Origin: an uncultured Ignavibacterium sp. | Lineage (GTDB): Bacteria > Bacteroidota > Ignavibacteria > Ignavibacteriales > Ignavibacteriaceae | Length of the DNA stretch: 64,000 nucleotides | Reading direction: 5' to 3' | NCBI GenBank assembly: GCA_937942875.1 | Contig: CALEBT010000011.1 | Coordinates: 1 to 64,000, forward strand | Shown here: in pieces, positions 38,374 to 46,970 of the stretch | Numbering within the stretch: the stretch's first letter is position 1 | Layout: the number at the start of each line of letters is the position of its first letter | Program-made: the position numbers and the translations under genes | The notes under the pieces: model-generated | Database searches by the model: none | What the model saw: only the letters and a program-made list of their open reading frames with translations | Told to the model about the DNA's origin: nothing

Positions 38374-39079
38374 ATAATGATTTTACTTTTCGGACTTCAT
38401 TTTCTGTAACATATCTATAAGTGCCAATCGGAATATCATCTCTGAATATTGAAAAACTTTCTCTATGAAGTTTAATAACTCTATATCCGATTTTTTGAAA
38501 CATATTCTTTACAAAGTGATTTCTTCCTTCTATACACTCAACAAAAAAATTAGTCCTATCTGATTTCGAAACCGGAGAAATTTTCTCGAATCTTGCTTTT
38601 TTGTTATCTAAATTTATTCCTCGTTCAAGTTGTTTCAAAATATCTAAATCGGCTTCTTTGTTTAATCTCACTTTGTAAACTCTTGGTATTTTATTTTTTG
38701 GATGAAGTAATAAATTTGCAAAATCACCATCATTAGTTAATAAAAGAACTCCGGTAGTATCGTAATCCAAACGACCAACAGGATAAATTCTTTGTTTAAT
38801 TTTGATTAAATCTAAAACAGTCTTTCTGTTTTTTTCATCACTTGTTGTTGAAACGTAACCGGAAGGTTTATTTAATAAAATATAAATTTTTGTTTTTAGC
38901 TTAAGAACTTCACCATCAACTTCAACAACATCATTATCAAGGTCAACAAGTGTAGAAAAAGATTCAACAGTTTTGTTATTGATTGTAACTCTTTTCTGAC
39001 CAATTAGTTCCTCTGCTTTTCGTCTGGAGCAGAAACCACAATCCGAGATAGCTTTATTAATTCTTATTTTCTGAGCCAT
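38366..39079 (-). CDS. rluB: RNA pseudouridine synthase (RluB/RsuA family)
   Basis: The protein of about 237 residues has an N-terminal S4 RNA-binding domain (RINKAISDCGFCSRRKAEEL) and a RsuA/RluB-type catalytic domain with YILLNKPSGYVSTTSDEKNR and the active-site YPVGRLDYDTTGVLLLTNDG (catalytic Asp). It isomerises a uridine in rRNA, most likely in 23S. A TTG at 39100 would lengthen it by seven residues; the ATG at 39079 is the usual family start. It overlaps the end of scpB by 23 bases, and scpA-scpB-rluB is a widely conserved order. Confidence 0.93.
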   Translation of the reverse strand: MAQKIRINKAISDCGFCSRRKAEELIGQKRVTINNKTVESFSTLVDLDNDVVEVDGEVLKLKTKIYILLNKPSGYVSTTSDEKNRKTVLDLIKIKQRIYPVGRLDYDTTGVLLLTNDGDFANLLLHPKNKIPRVYKVRLNKEADLDILKQLERGINLDNKKARFEKISPVSKSDRTNFFVECIEGRNHFVKNMFQKIGYRVIKLHRESFSIFRDDIPIGTYRYVTENEVRKVKSLYE

Positions 39080-39704
39080 TCTCTTGATCTTCTTTCTCAA
39101 CTAATTCTTCAATTGCATTCATCATAATTCGGTTTTTCTGTTCAATAAAATCTTCGTCCTGCATAATTTCTTCAATTTCTCTTGGTTTGGGTAGATCTTT
39201 GATATTGCTTAATCCAAAATAGATTAAAAATTCTTTTGTTGTTGAATAAAGTAAAGGTCTTCCAATAGTTTCTGCTCTGCCGCTGATGGTTATAAGCTTT
39301 TTATCTAGTAAAGAAGCTATAATGTAATCAGAATTAACTCCACGAATTGACTCGATTTCAGGTTTAGTAATGGGCTGTTTATAAGCTATTATAGCAAGAG
39401 TTTCTAATGCAGCCTGACTTAATCTTCGTTTTGATTTTTCATTTGATAAAAAGCCAAGATATTTGGAATATTCTTCTTTTGTTGCAAAAAGATATCCGCC
39501 GGCAATATTAACTATTCTAATTGATCGACCAGAATCTGAATATTCAGTATTTAATTCAGCAATTATGTCAGAAACATTTTGATTGCTTATTTCTGCATCT
39601 TCTCCATCTATACCTTTGATTGTTCTGATAATTTCAGAATCGCTTAAAGGTTCATCAGATGAAAATATTAGTGCTTCGATAACACTTTTATAAAAATTAC
39701 TCAT
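39057..39704 (-). CDS. scpB: Segregation and condensation protein B
   Basis: A 215-residue kleisin-associated winged-helix protein that partners with ScpA and SMC in chromosome condensation. Conserved parts are VIEALIFSSDEPLSDSEII, GRSIRIVNIAGGYLFATKEE, LSQAALETLAIIAYKQPITK and IESIRGVNSDYIIASLLDKK. The acidic C-terminal tail (EELVEKEDQENGSENKN) is typical. Its ATG shares one base with the scpA stop, indicating stoichiometric production. SMC itself is not in the window. Confidence 0.96.
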   Translation of the reverse strand: MSNFYKSVIEALIFSSDEPLSDSEIIRTIKGIDGEDAEISNQNVSDIIAELNTEYSDSGRSIRIVNIAGGYLFATKEEYSKYLGFLSNEKSKRRLSQAALETLAIIAYKQPITKPEIESIRGVNSDYIIASLLDKKLITISGRAETIGRPLLYSTTKEFLIYFGLSNIKDLPKPREIEEIMQDEDFIEQKNRIMMNAIEELVEKEDQENGSENKN

Positions 39705-40414
39705 TATGTTTTAATTATTAGAAAATCGTTATAATTATCAGACGACTGAATTTTTATTCTTTTTGATTTAACTAATTCAAGAATGGCAATAAAAGTAACA
39801 ACTACTATAATTTTTTGTTTTATTCCTTCAATAAGCGATATAAAATGTATCTGATGAATATCTTCCAATTTCTTAAAGATAAAATCAATCTGCTCAGAAA
39901 TTGACACACTAATTTTTTTAACCTGATGAACAGGTTTATTTTTTATTCCTTCAATAACTCTCTTAAAAACTTTTGCTAAATCATAAACAGAAACATTTCC
40001 TAAAAGAGTTTCAAAATCATCAGGTGGATTACTAACATCCTGTGAAAAATTACCTCTGAAACTTATCTTTCTTTGAGCTGATTCAAAGAAAGAAAGCTCT
40101 TCAGACATTTCTTTATATCTCTTATATTCCAACAATGCTTTAACTAAATCAGCTCGCGGATCAATTACCTCACCTTTCTCATCATATTCCTTAGGAAGTA
40201 ACATTCTGGCTTTAATGTGCATAAGTGTAGAAGCCATCAGAATAAATTCGCCTGCGGTTTCAAGGTCAAGGAATTTTATAAGATTCACATAATCCAAAAA
40301 TTCTTTTGTGATTTTTGAAATAGGAATATCATAAATATTTATTTCATCTCTTTTTATAAAAAAGAGTAATAAATCAAGCGGACCTTCAAAATGTTCTAAT
40401 TTAATTTTATACAT
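39704..40414 (-). CDS. scpA: Segregation and condensation protein A (kleisin)
   Basis: A 236-residue kleisin that closes the SMC ring. Diagnostic are the opening YKIKLEHFEGPLDLLLFFIK, RDEINIYDIPISKITKEFLD, AGEFILMASTLMHIKARMLL and the C-terminal winged-helix region (VVVTFIAILELVKSKRIKIQ). The start overlaps the trpS stop by one base (TGATG) and the end overlaps scpB, so trpS-scpA-scpB-rluB are translationally coupled. Confidence 0.96.
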   Translation of the reverse strand: MYKIKLEHFEGPLDLLLFFIKRDEINIYDIPISKITKEFLDYVNLIKFLDLETAGEFILMASTLMHIKARMLLPKEYDEKGEVIDPRADLVKALLEYKRYKEMSEELSFFESAQRKISFRGNFSQDVSNPPDDFETLLGNVSVYDLAKVFKRVIEGIKNKPVHQVKKISVSISEQIDFIFKKLEDIHQIHFISLIEGIKQKIIVVVTFIAILELVKSKRIKIQSSDNYNDFLIIKT

Positions 40415-41394
40415 CAGCCCAAATTCATTTTTTGATGAACTTCATTCATAGTTTCTTCAGCAGCAGATTTTGCGGCGATTTCACCATTAGCCAAAATATC
40501 CAGAACTTCATTATAATGTTCTTCATAATAAGCCCTTTTTTCTCTCAGTGGTGAGAAAAATTCAGAGATTTTATCAGTGCATTTTAATTTACAATCTACA
40601 CATCCTAAAGCACCGCTTTTACAATTATGATAAATTTCTTCAGTTTCCTGAAAATTAAATTTTTTATGATATGAATAAATCAAACAAATGTCGGGATTAC
40701 CGGGATCGCCTTTTCTTATCTTGTTTGGATCAGTCACCGCTTTACGAATCTTTGATTTAATTTCATCGGGACTATCAGATAATAAGATTGTGTTATTTAA
40801 TGATTTACTCATTTTAGCATTACCATCCAAGCCCGGAAGCCTTGGAAAAGTAGTTAGCAGAGGCTCTGGTTCAGGAAAAACAAATCCATATTGATTATTA
40901 AACCTTCTGGCAATCTCCCTTGAGATTTCTACGTGAGGCACCTGATCTTCACCAACAGGGACATAATTACCTTTATAAAGTAAAATATCAGCAGTTTGAA
41001 GCACAGGATAACCAAGATGGCCATAAATCAAATTATCAAGATTTAAATCTCTAACCTGATCCTTTAGTGTTGGATTTCTCTCAAGTCTGTTAGAAGTAAT
41101 AAGCATACTGAAAATTAAAAATAACTCAGCGTGCTGTTTTATCTTTGATTGACGAAACATCAAACATTTTTTTGGATCTAACCCGGCAGAAAGCCAATCA
41201 ATTAACATTTGAACAGAATTATTATAAATATCTTTTGTGTTTAAATCTGTTGTCAAAACGTGATAATCAGCAATAAGAAAATAACAATCAAAATTATTTT
41301 GAAGCTGAACCCAGTTTTCCAAAGCACCAACATAATGACCAATATGTAATCTTCCTGTTGGTCGCATTCCACTTAAAATTCTCTTTTGACTCAT
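40414..41394 (-). CDS. trpS: Tryptophanyl-tRNA synthetase
   Basis: A 326-residue class I synthetase, normal for bacterial TrpRS. The HIGH motif reads GRLHIGHYVGALENW and the KMSKS loop reads DGNAKMSKSLNNTILLSD. Substrate-pocket elements include CYFLIADYHVLTTDL and VPVGEDQVPHVEISREIA. A stretch with four Cys (NCKSGALGCVDCKLKC) is present and could bind a metal, as in some TrpRS variants. It charges tRNA-Trp. The gene starts 27 bases after the HNH gene and overlaps scpA by one base. Confidence 0.96.
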   Translation of the reverse strand: MSQKRILSGMRPTGRLHIGHYVGALENWVQLQNNFDCYFLIADYHVLTTDLNTKDIYNNSVQMLIDWLSAGLDPKKCLMFRQSKIKQHAELFLIFSMLITSNRLERNPTLKDQVRDLNLDNLIYGHLGYPVLQTADILLYKGNYVPVGEDQVPHVEISREIARRFNNQYGFVFPEPEPLLTTFPRLPGLDGNAKMSKSLNNTILLSDSPDEIKSKIRKAVTDPNKIRKGDPGNPDICLIYSYHKKFNFQETEEIYHNCKSGALGCVDCKLKCTDKISEFFSPLREKRAYYEEHYNEVLDILANGEIAAKSAAEETMNEVHQKMNLG

Positions 41395-41421
41395 AAGATT
41401 TTGAAAAGGGTTATGTTTAAA

Positions 41422-41910
41422 TTAAGATAAATAAAGATAGGGTTTCCATTTTTCATCAATTTTGCTGACGATGTTTTTTATAAAGATTACGTGACTGGGT
41501 TTATATGGTCTTGTGAGTAATTTCATATTAGCTTCTTCAGGTGTTCTATCGCCCTTTAAATTGTTACATTTAGTGCAAGCCGTAATAAGATTTTCCCAAG
41601 AATCACTACCACCTCTTGCTTTTGGGATAATATGATCAACTGTCAGCATAAGGTCTGATCTTCCACAATATGCACATTTATAATTATCTCTTCTTAAAAT
41701 ATTCTTTCTTGTTAAAATTACTTTTTTATAGGGTACTTTAATAAACTTACTTATTCTTATAACACTTGGCCAGGGGAAATTCATCTTTACCGTTCTGATA
41801 GACTTCTTTTCATCTTTATGAACTATCTCTGCTTTCCCTAAAAAAATTAATAACACTGCTTTTTTCAGAGTACAAATAGTAAGGGGTTCATAACTTTGAT
41901 TAAGAACCAA
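41422..41910 (-). CDS. HNH endonuclease family protein
   Basis: About 162 residues: an N-terminal domain (VLNQSYEPLTICTLKKAVLL, FLGKAEIVHKDE) followed by a zinc-type HNH nuclease fold with NYKCAYCGRSDLMLTVDHII, PKARGGSDSWENLITACTKC and NNLKGDRTPEEAN. This single-domain HNH type is common in Bacteroidota and cyanobacteria as a housekeeping gene of unknown substrate. The start is uncertain: the first usable codon is TTG at 41910 with no ribosome site. The frame is open back to 41958 without ATG, GTG or TTG and encodes family-like residues (AKVLVLNQ). It follows the small membrane protein gene. Confidence 0.85.
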   Translation of the reverse strand: MVLNQSYEPLTICTLKKAVLLIFLGKAEIVHKDEKKSIRTVKMNFPWPSVIRISKFIKVPYKKVILTRKNILRRDNYKCAYCGRSDLMLTVDHIIPKARGGSDSWENLITACTKCNNLKGDRTPEEANMKLLTRPYKPSHVIFIKNIVSKIDEKWKPYLYLS

Positions 41911-41958
41911 GACTTTAGCATTTAATTTTCCATTAATAGAAATTTTTCGTTCGAAGAT

Positions 41959-42150
41959 TTACTCCTTATTTTTATATTTACTGATTAGTAAAGCTCTGAT
42001 TATTATTCTTAAAATAAATACAAATATAGTTATGTATAAAAATATCTTGTAATACCCGGTGCTTACTGATTTTGTAAAAATTAGTATTGCAAAAACGGCG
42101 ACTAATAAAATAGTTCCGTAATTAAAATATTTATACCATAATTGATTCAT
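41959..42150 (-). CDS. Small two-helix membrane protein, unknown
   Basis: A 63-residue protein with two predicted membrane helices (about 11-26 and 34-52) and a basic C-terminal tail (SKYKNKE). Its ATG is preceded by AAGGG at proper spacing, and its stop overlaps the region that feeds the HNH gene, which supports it being real. I recognise no family. It may be a small envelope protein or merely linked by position to the HNH gene. Confidence 0.6.
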   Translation of the reverse strand: MNQLWYKYFNYGTILLVAVFAILIFTKSVSTGYYKIFLYITIFVFILRIIIRALLISKYKNKE

Positions 42151-42214
42151 TTTTACCCTTAATGCTAACTTATCAATACATTTTTAGTATTGCAATGTAT
42201 AAAATATTATAAAG

Positions 42215-42589
42215 TTAGATTTTATTTATAACTGCAAAGCAAACCACATAGTTCTCTGAGTGACTTATGGATAACTTAATTTCCTTATCATCTGACAGGT
42301 ACTCTTTTAATTTTCCATAAGTTTTAACAATTGGTAATCCATTATTCTGATTGAATACTTCAATATTTTTCCAGCTTGCTATTTTCTGTTCAGCTTCGCT
42401 CAGAGCTTTATATATTGCTTCTTTGGCAGCAAATCTTGCCGCAAAATGCTGATATTTGTTTGCTTTATTGATACAGTAATCTATTTCATTTTCCGTATAA
42501 ATTTTATTAAGAAATCTTCTGTCAAATCTGTCTATGACACTTTTTATTCTATCAATTTCAATTATATCAACACCAATTCCTAAAATCAT
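42215..42589 (-). CDS. acpS: Holo-[acyl-carrier-protein] synthase
   Basis: AcpS transfers 4'-phosphopantetheine from CoA to acyl carrier protein. The 124-residue protein has the magnesium-binding Asp in ILGIGVDIIEIDRIKSVI and the catalytic Glu in HFAARFAAKEAIYKAL, plus the C-terminal LSISHSENYVVCFAVI strand. It lies one base after ggt. It feeds the fatty-acid system that also needs the biotin carboxylase and PlsC encoded elsewhere in the window. Confidence 0.95.
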   Translation of the reverse strand: MILGIGVDIIEIDRIKSVIDRFDRRFLNKIYTENEIDYCINKANKYQHFAARFAAKEAIYKALSEAEQKIASWKNIEVFNQNNGLPIVKTYGKLKEYLSDDKEIKLSISHSENYVVCFAVINKI

Positions 42590-42590
42590 A

Positions 42591-44273
42591 TTAGTAGCCT
42601 ACAGCTCCTCCATAACCTCTCGGATCAGTAGCTCCGAATAACATTCCATTTTCAATTGCAATAGCTTCAACTCTGCCAAGAGTTCGTAATTCACCTAAAA
42701 TGTGATTCCTTTTTATTAAATTTTCCTTTACATCATTTAGAATCGCCCTGTTTTCATAGTCAATTCTATCAGGTAACCATTGATGATGAATTCTTGGTGA
42801 ATTAACTGCTGCCTGTACCTGCATTCCAAAAATCAGATAATTCATAATAACCTGAAGGACTGCAGTTGGAATTGTTGAGCCGCCCGGAGAGCCTAGTATT
42901 AGTATTGGCTTTTCATCTTTAAGTATAATTGTTGGAGTCATAGAACTCAACATTCTCTTACCCGGTTCAATTTTATTTGCCTCGCTACCAGTCAATCCAA
43001 ATTGATTTGGTTCTCCTGGTTTAGCACTGAAATCATCCATCTCATTGTTTAACAAAAATCCTGCTCCCTCAACTACAACTTTGGCACCGTATGAAGAATT
43101 AATTGTAGTGGTTACACTAACAGCATTACCAAATTTATCAACAACTGAGTAATGAGTTGTCTCTTGACTTTCATCATATTTTGGAAACTCACCTGGAGAT
43201 ATTTCTGATGATGGAGTAGCATTATAACCTATCTGTGTAAAAATTCTTTGAGAATAGTCTTTATTCAATAATTCAACCAATGGAACAGGATAAAAATCTG
43301 AGTCTCCTAAATGCTTTGAGCGATCAGCATAAGCATATTTGAAAGTTTCTACCAATTTATGAATATATTCCGAACTATTCCATTCATCTTTATTAAATTC
43401 AAAATTTTCAAGCACATTTAAAGACTGAAGAAGAATTACTCCACCTCCGCTTGGAGGTCCCATAGTAATAACTTTATAACCTTTAAAGGTAGAAATAATT
43501 GGATCTCTTTCAACGGCTTTATAATTTTCTAAATCTTCATAAGTGATTAAACCACCTGTATTTCGCATCTGATTAACAATTTTATCAGCTACTTTACCTT
43601 TGTAAAAACCATCTCTCCCTTTAGCAGAAATTAATTTCAAAGTTTTGGCTAAATCTTTTTGAACAAATTTATCTCCTTCTTCGAAAGGTTTGCCATTTTT
43701 AGTAAAAATTTTCATTGATGATGGATATTTCATAAAGTCTGAATAAAAAGCATTTATGGAATGTACCAGTTTGTAATCGAGGATAAAACCCTTTTCTGCT
43801 AATTTAATTGCCGGTTTGATAACGTCTTTAAGCGGCAACGTTCCATATTTTTCAAGAGCATATGTTAAACCCGCAACACTTCCCGGAACACCTGAAGATA
43901 TCTCACCTTCCTGACTTAAATTTGGCAAGAAATTTCCGTTTGAATCCAGATACATTGTTTCATTGGCATACATTGGGGCTTTTTCTCGATAATCTATCGA
44001 AGTATTTCTACCATCATTGAAATGGATAACCATAAAACCACCGCCACCAATATTCCCTGCTGCAGGATAGGTAACAGCTAAGGCAAATCCAACTGCTACT
44101 GCTGCATCTATAGCATTTCCTCCCTTTTTAAGTATTTGAATACCAACCTCAGATGCTATTTTACTGGCTGATACTACCATCCCATTTTTCCCTCTTACCG
44201 GATCAGGATTCTGAGCAAAAGTTAATACTGAAACAAGAAGAGCAAAATGAATTCCCCTAAAAAATATACGCAT
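42591..44273 (-). CDS. ggt: Gamma-glutamyltransferase (glutathione hydrolase)
   Basis: An autoprocessing periplasmic N-terminal nucleophile hydrolase of 560 residues with a signal peptide (about 1-20). The large subunit begins GKNGMVVSASKIASEVG and IQILKKGGNAIDAAVAVGFA. The processing site and nucleophile Thr are in ESQETTHYSVVDKFGNAVSV, and the small subunit has GAGFLLNNEMDDFS and ILGSPGGSTIPTAVLQVIMN. It hydrolyses or transfers gamma-glutamyl groups from glutathione-like substrates. The 5' end overlaps the MCE gene by 17 bases. All expected residues are present. Confidence 0.96.
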   Translation of the reverse strand: MRIFFRGIHFALLVSVLTFAQNPDPVRGKNGMVVSASKIASEVGIQILKKGGNAIDAAVAVGFALAVTYPAAGNIGGGGFMVIHFNDGRNTSIDYREKAPMYANETMYLDSNGNFLPNLSQEGEISSGVPGSVAGLTYALEKYGTLPLKDVIKPAIKLAEKGFILDYKLVHSINAFYSDFMKYPSSMKIFTKNGKPFEEGDKFVQKDLAKTLKLISAKGRDGFYKGKVADKIVNQMRNTGGLITYEDLENYKAVERDPIISTFKGYKVITMGPPSGGGVILLQSLNVLENFEFNKDEWNSSEYIHKLVETFKYAYADRSKHLGDSDFYPVPLVELLNKDYSQRIFTQIGYNATPSSEISPGEFPKYDESQETTHYSVVDKFGNAVSVTTTINSSYGAKVVVEGAGFLLNNEMDDFSAKPGEPNQFGLTGSEANKIEPGKRMLSSMTPTIILKDEKPILILGSPGGSTIPTAVLQVIMNYLIFGMQVQAAVNSPRIHHQWLPDRIDYENRAILNDVKENLIKRNHILGELRTLGRVEAIAIENGMLFGATDPRGYGGAVGY

Positions 44274-45165
44274 CTACTTTTATCCCTTTTGAGTTTAATT
44301 GATCTACCAAAATCTTTGTTAAAGTTTCAAGTTGTTTTATTGATGATTTTAAGTTTCCAAGCAACTCATCATCATAAAGTATTTTACCTAAATTATTTTC
44401 ACGTTTATTAATCTCATCAGTGAAAGAATTTATTTTCTGTACCAAATCTTTTGTTTCTTTACTAAGAACATTAAAATTGTTTATAAGTTCTTCAACTGAC
44501 TCTCTGTTATCTTTAATCAGATTATTTGTATTTTCTGTTAATTCGACAGCATTTTGAGTCAATTTATTTATATCTGCTCTATTTTCTGAAATGACATTAT
44601 TCATCTGATTTGATAAATCATTCATATTGTTCACAAGAATTTTCAATTCCTTAATAAAACTTTCATCCGATACCATTTTATTCAATGATGACAAAACTGT
44701 TTTGACATCTTTTAGGACAGTAACAAGATCATCCTGTACTGAACCAAGTAAAGCCATAACTGAAGGAATATCTGCTTGGAATACTCCGGTTTGAATTTTA
44801 CTGAAGTCAATCTCATTTTCAGAAAATCCGGGTTCAATATCTACTTTTTTACCACCCATTAAATCAAGCATTACTATTGAGAATTTTGCGTCCTCTTTAA
44901 TTTTTACATCGTTGTCAATTGCAGCTTCAACAATTAAATCATTATTTCTAATAATTATATCATTGACATAACCTTTGCGAAAGCCGTTTATAGTTACCGG
45001 ATCTCCGATTTCCAATCCAGAAACATTTTTGAATTTTATCTTGATAAAATTTTCGGAACTCCGTATTGATAAATTTTTAGCCCAACCAAAAATCCAAAGG
45101 AAAAGTATTATTCCAATAATAACTGTTAAACCCACCTTAATTTCTGTTTTACGTTGTTCTTTCAT
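44257..45165 (-). CDS. MlaD/MCE family protein
   Basis: A 302-residue protein with one N-terminal membrane helix (about 10-26; KVGLTVIIGIILFLWIFGWA) and an MCE domain (about 38-120: KIKFKNVSGLEIGDPVTING, VMLDLMGGKKVDIEPGF). A long coiled-coil tail (about 150-290; LSNQMNNVISENRADINK, LTENTNNLIKDNRESVEELI) follows. MCE proteins form hexameric rings that move lipids between inner and outer membranes, normally with an MlaE permease and MlaF ATPase, which are not adjacent here. It may deliver lipids together with a complex encoded elsewhere. Confidence 0.9.
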   Translation of the reverse strand: MKEQRKTEIKVGLTVIIGIILFLWIFGWAKNLSIRSSENFIKIKFKNVSGLEIGDPVTINGFRKGYVNDIIIRNNDLIVEAAIDNDVKIKEDAKFSIVMLDLMGGKKVDIEPGFSENEIDFSKIQTGVFQADIPSVMALLGSVQDDLVTVLKDVKTVLSSLNKMVSDESFIKELKILVNNMNDLSNQMNNVISENRADINKLTQNAVELTENTNNLIKDNRESVEELINNFNVLSKETKDLVQKINSFTDEINKRENNLGKILYDDELLGNLKSSIKQLETLTKILVDQLNSKGIKVDAYIF

Positions 45166-45190
45166 AATATTCTCAATCTATTACCTAAAT

Positions 45191-46474
45191 TTAATTATTC
45201 AGTATTTCTATTTGAACTTTTTTTATTCTCTTTTTAGCTAACTCAATAATTGTCAATTTCATATTTGAAATATCGAGAGTAACTTTTTCTGAAGGTATTT
45301 CTCCAAAATGGTCCAATAAAAAAGAAGCTATAGAATAATCTTTGATTTTTTCATCCAGTTTAACCTTTAATTTAGTTTCTGCTTCAAATTCTGAAAAAGT
45401 TAAATTGGCATTAACAACGAAAATGTTTTCAGAAATGGCATTTATATTCAATTCGCTTCTGTCAAATTCATCCCAAATATCACCTAAAACTTCTTCTATA
45501 ATATCCTCTAAGGTGATAATACCGGCTGTTCCGCCATATTCATCTACTACAATTGCTATATGATTTTTCTTTAATTGAAATTCATTCAGTAAATCATCAA
45601 TTTTTTTTGTTTCAGGAACAAAAAGAGGACGTTTCATTAATGACTTTAAATCAGCACCATTTTTAAGTTTTGGATTTATATTAAATTTTAATAAATCTTT
45701 AGCGTGTAATATACCGACAATATTATCAATACTATTTTCATATACCGGAATTCTGGAATGACCAGATTCTGTAACTACATCTATTGCTTTATCTATGTTA
45801 TCCTTCAATGATAACGCTATGATATCAACTCTCGGGGTCATTATTTCAAACACAGAGATATCTTTGAAATCTGTAAGACTCTCAAGAATTTCTTTTTCAC
45901 TTTGATTGAGATTGATTTTATCATTTGCAAGTAATGAAATGTCAGCAAGTTCTTCTGGATTGACAGCAAATTTTTTTCTGTTAAATTCAAATTTTGAAGT
46001 TGCGAAACGTATAAATTCGGAAATTATTTCTGAAATTGGGTAAATAATTACGGTAAAAAAGTAAAGTGGAACTATTATAACTTTAAGTAAAGGAATCTGA
46101 TAATTTGTTGCAATCATTTTAGGTATCAGTTCACCGAAAATTAATATCAGTGTACTGATAATAATTATTTGAATTCCAATCATTAAATTTATATCAAGAT
46201 GATATATCAAGGATATTTCAGTAACAAGAATTACTGAAATAATAGAAATCGCAACATTTACAAGATTATTACCAATCAGAATGGAAATAAGTAGCCTTCT
46301 TGGAGAAGATAATAAACTATTCAAATATCTTTGAACGGTATTATTATATGAAAAATAATTAGTTACTTTTTTCTTATCTAATCCAAAAAGGGCTACCTCT
46401 GAACCAGAAAAGAAGGCAGAAAAAAATAATAAAACTATTAAAAGGATTAAATAAACTAACCGCTCAATTTCCAA
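45191..46474 (-). CDS. CNNM/CorC-type transporter with DUF21, CBS pair and CorC_HlyC domains
   Basis: A 427-residue membrane protein often annotated hemolysin or gliding-related. DUF21 spans about 1-190 with four helices (LFFSAFFSGSEVALFGLDKK is its hallmark). Two CBS domains follow at about 205-330 (FEIMTPRVDIIALSLKDNID, PVYENSIDNIVGILHAKDLL, IAIVVDEYGGTAGIITLEDI), then a C-terminal CorC_HlyC domain (about 345-427). The CNNM/CorC family exports Mg2+ or related cations, gated by nucleotide binding to the CBS pair. The start appears to be TTG at 46474; no upstream in-frame ATG exists. It is followed by the MCE gene after 25 bases. Confidence 0.92.
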   Translation of the reverse strand: MEIERLVYLILLIVLLFFSAFFSGSEVALFGLDKKKVTNYFSYNNTVQRYLNSLLSSPRRLLISILIGNNLVNVAISIISVILVTEISLIYHLDINLMIGIQIIIISTLILIFGELIPKMIATNYQIPLLKVIIVPLYFFTVIIYPISEIISEFIRFATSKFEFNRKKFAVNPEELADISLLANDKINLNQSEKEILESLTDFKDISVFEIMTPRVDIIALSLKDNIDKAIDVVTESGHSRIPVYENSIDNIVGILHAKDLLKFNINPKLKNGADLKSLMKRPLFVPETKKIDDLLNEFQLKKNHIAIVVDEYGGTAGIITLEDIIEEVLGDIWDEFDRSELNINAISENIFVVNANLTFSEFEAETKLKVKLDEKIKDYSIASFLLDHFGEIPSEKVTLDISNMKLTIIELAKKRIKKVQIEILNN

Positions 46475-46503
46475 AGTTTGTCTTTATAAAAATTATTTAA
46501 ACT

Positions 46504-46923
46504 TTAAAATGGTAAGTCGTCATTAGATTCAACTTCTCCGGAATCAACAGAATCAGACCCATAATTTTCAGAAGGTTCTTTAGAAATCTCAGCATTTGAT
46601 TCTAATGGAATTATCTTATCAGCTCTAACTTCAAATACAGTTCGTTTAATCTTATCTTTATCTTCATAACTTCTTGAAACAAGACGACCTTCAACATAAA
46701 CTTTTTTGCCTTTTTTAAGGTAATCCTTAAAGAAATCCGATAAGTTAAAAGCAACTATATTATGCCAGGTTGTTTCATCAGTCCATTCGTTGTTTTTATT
46801 TTTATACCTGAAATTAGTAGCGACTGAAAAACTTGTAATCGAGAGATTATCAGTAGTAAATCTGTTTTCTGCATCTTTCCCAAGATTACCTATAAGCATA
46901 ATTTTATTTAATGAAAATGCCAT
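46504..46923 (-). CDS. ssb: Single-stranded DNA-binding protein
   Basis: A 139-residue OB-fold protein. It opens FSLNKIMLIGNLGKDAENRF, with SITSFSVATNFRYKNKNNEW, EWTDETTWHNIVAFNL and KKGKKVYVEGRLVSRSYEDK typical of bacterial SSB. The C-terminal tail ends in an acidic tip, NDDLPF, the docking motif for replication and repair partners. The ATG has GAGG upstream. It follows the SPOR lipoprotein gene by 36 bases of repeat-rich sequence. Confidence 0.95.
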   Translation of the reverse strand: MAFSLNKIMLIGNLGKDAENRFTTDNLSITSFSVATNFRYKNKNNEWTDETTWHNIVAFNLSDFFKDYLKKGKKVYVEGRLVSRSYEDKDKIKRTVFEVRADKIIPLESNAEISKEPSENYGSDSVDSGEVESNDDLPF

Positions 46924-46942
46924 ATAACCTCACTTAAAAAAA

Positions 46943-46970
46943 TTGTTAATTGTTAATTTTTAATTTTTAA
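46943..46970. repeat. Tandem heptamer repeat
   Basis: Four adjacent 7-base units, TTGTTAA, TTGTTAA, TTTTTAA and TTTTTAA, span the gap between the SPOR gene and ssb and cover the last codons of the SPOR gene. Confidence 0.7.

Noticed and set aside
42174..42192. CAATAC/GTATTG hairpin after acpS as a terminator
   Set aside because: The stem is only 6 bp, A+T-rich and lacks a clear T-tract on the minus strand.
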